This document shows, piece by piece, positions 5,696-6,606 of a DNA stretch of 6,606 bases. How positions within the stretch are numbered: position 1 is the first letter of the stretch; every line of letters begins with the position of its first letter. Source of the stretch: CALEUX01 sp037439945 (GTDB taxonomy: Bacteria > Bacteroidota > Bacteroidia > Bacteroidales > Marinilabiliaceae). The DNA lies in assembly GCA_037439945.1 (NCBI GenBank), contig JBBIVA010000151.1, forward strand, positions 1 through 6,606, given 5' to 3'. The position numbers and the translations under genes were made by a program. The notes under the pieces were generated by a model. The model saw only the letters and a program-made list of their open reading frames with translations. It ran no database searches and was not told where the DNA came from.

Positions 5696-6606
5696 TTAGA
5701 AACTTGAATAATAATTAATTAACTCATCAATTTGTGCATCGGTAACTCCTGAAGGTTTAAATAGTTTTAGGCGTTCCTTGAAACTGCTAAAACCAAATGT
5801 TCTTCGTAAAACATCTTGTTCAAGTACTTGAAAGGTATAACCCGAAACATTATCGTTGGGGTGGCTACTCCCGCCGCCTAATCTTTGTCTTTGATTATGA
5901 TTATCTACTAAATCAATAAATAAAGGGGTGTAATACTCCCAATTCTCATTTTTACTATTTCGTTTAAACCACAATTGTATTCCTGGTCCATCTGGTAATT
6001 GCACATGATTATAATTCCTGGCAGCTAAATTATTTAACCTGTCAGTTCTTCCAAGTTCATTATACTCAATATTAGTCAATCTCCATTCAACTGCTTCGGC
6101 CCAACTTTCCGGGATAATTCTGGTATTAGTTGACAACCATAACTCAGAAAATGAAAACTGACCTATTAAATCCCAATGCGATACATGTGTTAACTCATGA
6201 ATAGTTGTAGCAAACAATTCGTTGGTTTTTACCCAACCGCTTGAACACGATTTCCCATAAACGGCAACATGGGGAATTGTTATCCAGTTTCGATAGGGAA
6301 CCGCACTCCCTTCAATACATTTCGGATGTTCCTTATGATAATATCCAACCTTTAAAGTAGATTCATACCAGGATGCAACAAAAGGTTTTTTTAAACCTGA
6401 TATTTCTGAATAGTAATACCTGTGTAAAGCCCTGTGTGTTGTGGCATAACGCATCGATTTATTGGTGTTGGTGGCGCTCCCAATGGCCAAATTCCAGGGC
6501 GATTGCTGTTTTGGGCCATTATAAAATGCCTGCCCCCAGTCTCCTTCGCGAATATCCCAATGTGCCCTTTCCCATACTATGCTGTAATTGGCAGGACGTC
6601 TGAATG
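5696..6606 (-). CDS. HEXXH zinc-metallopeptidase-like protein, N-terminus outside window
   Basis: The frame stays open to the window edge, giving 302 visible C-terminal residues. A start at TTG 6490 would be an artefact, because coding-like sequence (WERAHWDIREGDWGQAFYNG) continues upstream of it. His136, Glu137 and His140 form the zinc motif in TTIHELTHVSHWD (bases 6185-6199). PESWAEAVEW follows 25 residues later, and its first Glu (residue 166) is the likely third zinc ligand, as in gluzincins. Conserved-looking blocks include WNLAIGSATNTNKS, RYATTHRALHRYYY and DNVSGYTFQVLEQD. Two cysteines (96 and 120) could pair. I recall proteins with TTIHELAHASHW-type motifs in Bacteroidota, without a defined substrate. 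The last ~33 residues, FKERLKLFKPSGVTDAQID onward, recur twice downstream as free fragments. Secretion is inferred from the lipoprotein neighbours; the N-terminus needed to judge it is missing. It could also be the C-terminal domain of a larger effector-like protein. Confidence 0.75.
   Translation of the reverse strand, partial: FRRPANYSIVWERAHWDIREGDWGQAFYNGPKQQSPWNLAIGSATNTNKSMRYATTHRALHRYYYSEISGLKKPFVASWYESTLKVGYYHKEHPKCIEGSAVPYRNWITIPHVAVYGKSCSSGWVKTNELFATTIHELTHVSHWDLIGQFSFSELWLSTNTRIIPESWAEAVEWRLTNIEYNELGRTDRLNNLAARNYNHVQLPDGPGIQLWFKRNSKNENWEYYTPLFIDLVDNHNQRQRLGGGSSHPNDNVSGYTFQVLEQDVLRRTFGFSSFKERLKLFKPSGVTDAQIDELINYYSSF

Noticed and set aside
5696..6490. Metallopeptidase as a complete 264-residue gene starting at TTG 6490
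   Set aside because: The frame continues without a stop for another 38 codons to the window edge with protein-like sequence, so the gene is partial.
6373..6603. Plus-strand ORF at the right edge
   Set aside because: It is antisense to the metallopeptidase frame, which reads protein-like (WNLAIGSATNTNKS) over the same bases.
1..6606. tRNA, rRNA, CRISPR array, transposase or integrase genes
   Set aside because: No cloverleaf, regularly spaced repeats or recombinase motifs were seen on either strand.

Overview
The window looks like a piece of a Bacteroidota chromosome, possibly Bacteroidales/Marinilabiliales-like, though the exact lineage cannot be read from it. The main evidence is a fused lpxC-fabZ gene between lpxD and lpxA, an arrangement known in this phylum. 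Supporting signs are AT-rich leaders mostly without Shine-Dalgarno sequences, a TTTG / TAnnTTTG-type promoter before lpxD, and lipoprotein signal peptides ending in a Ser-Cys-Asp/Glu lipobox.

Plus strand, 1-3805: a 380-base non-coding leader with a likely promoter, then lpxD, lpxC-fabZ and lpxA. These three genes encode early lipid A steps (first O-acylation, deacetylation, N-acylation) plus the FabZ dehydratase, which competes with lipid A synthesis for 3-hydroxyacyl-ACP. All expected catalytic residues are visible. The lpxA start is placed at 3008, because the longer reading frame from 2945 would translate an intergenic palindrome.

Middle, 3806-4024: a convergent intergenic region. It holds a long imperfect palindromic element and a clear intrinsic terminator that serves the minus-strand genes.

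Minus strand, 6606-4025: an accessory operon. Its first visible gene is the C-terminal 302 residues of an HEXXH zinc-metallopeptidase-like protein whose N-terminus lies beyond the window. Three related small lipoproteins follow (5684-5217, 5031-4612, 4504-4025). Between the lipoproteins lie two short ORFs, 46 and 41 codons, that are clear copies of the last ~33 residues of the peptidase. The locus therefore reads peptidase-tail/lipoprotein three times in a row, and each tail stops within 11 bases of the next lipoprotein start or overlaps it.

This tail-plus-partner array is the most interesting feature. It can be read as repeated duplication of a peptidase-lipoprotein pair with loss of all but the peptidase tail. 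It also resembles the orphan toxin-tip/immunity arrays of polymorphic toxin systems, with the lipoproteins as candidate inhibitors or immunity proteins; that functional reading is inference. A hairpin that pairs well only in the minus-strand RNA fills the gap between the first lipoprotein and the next tail fragment.
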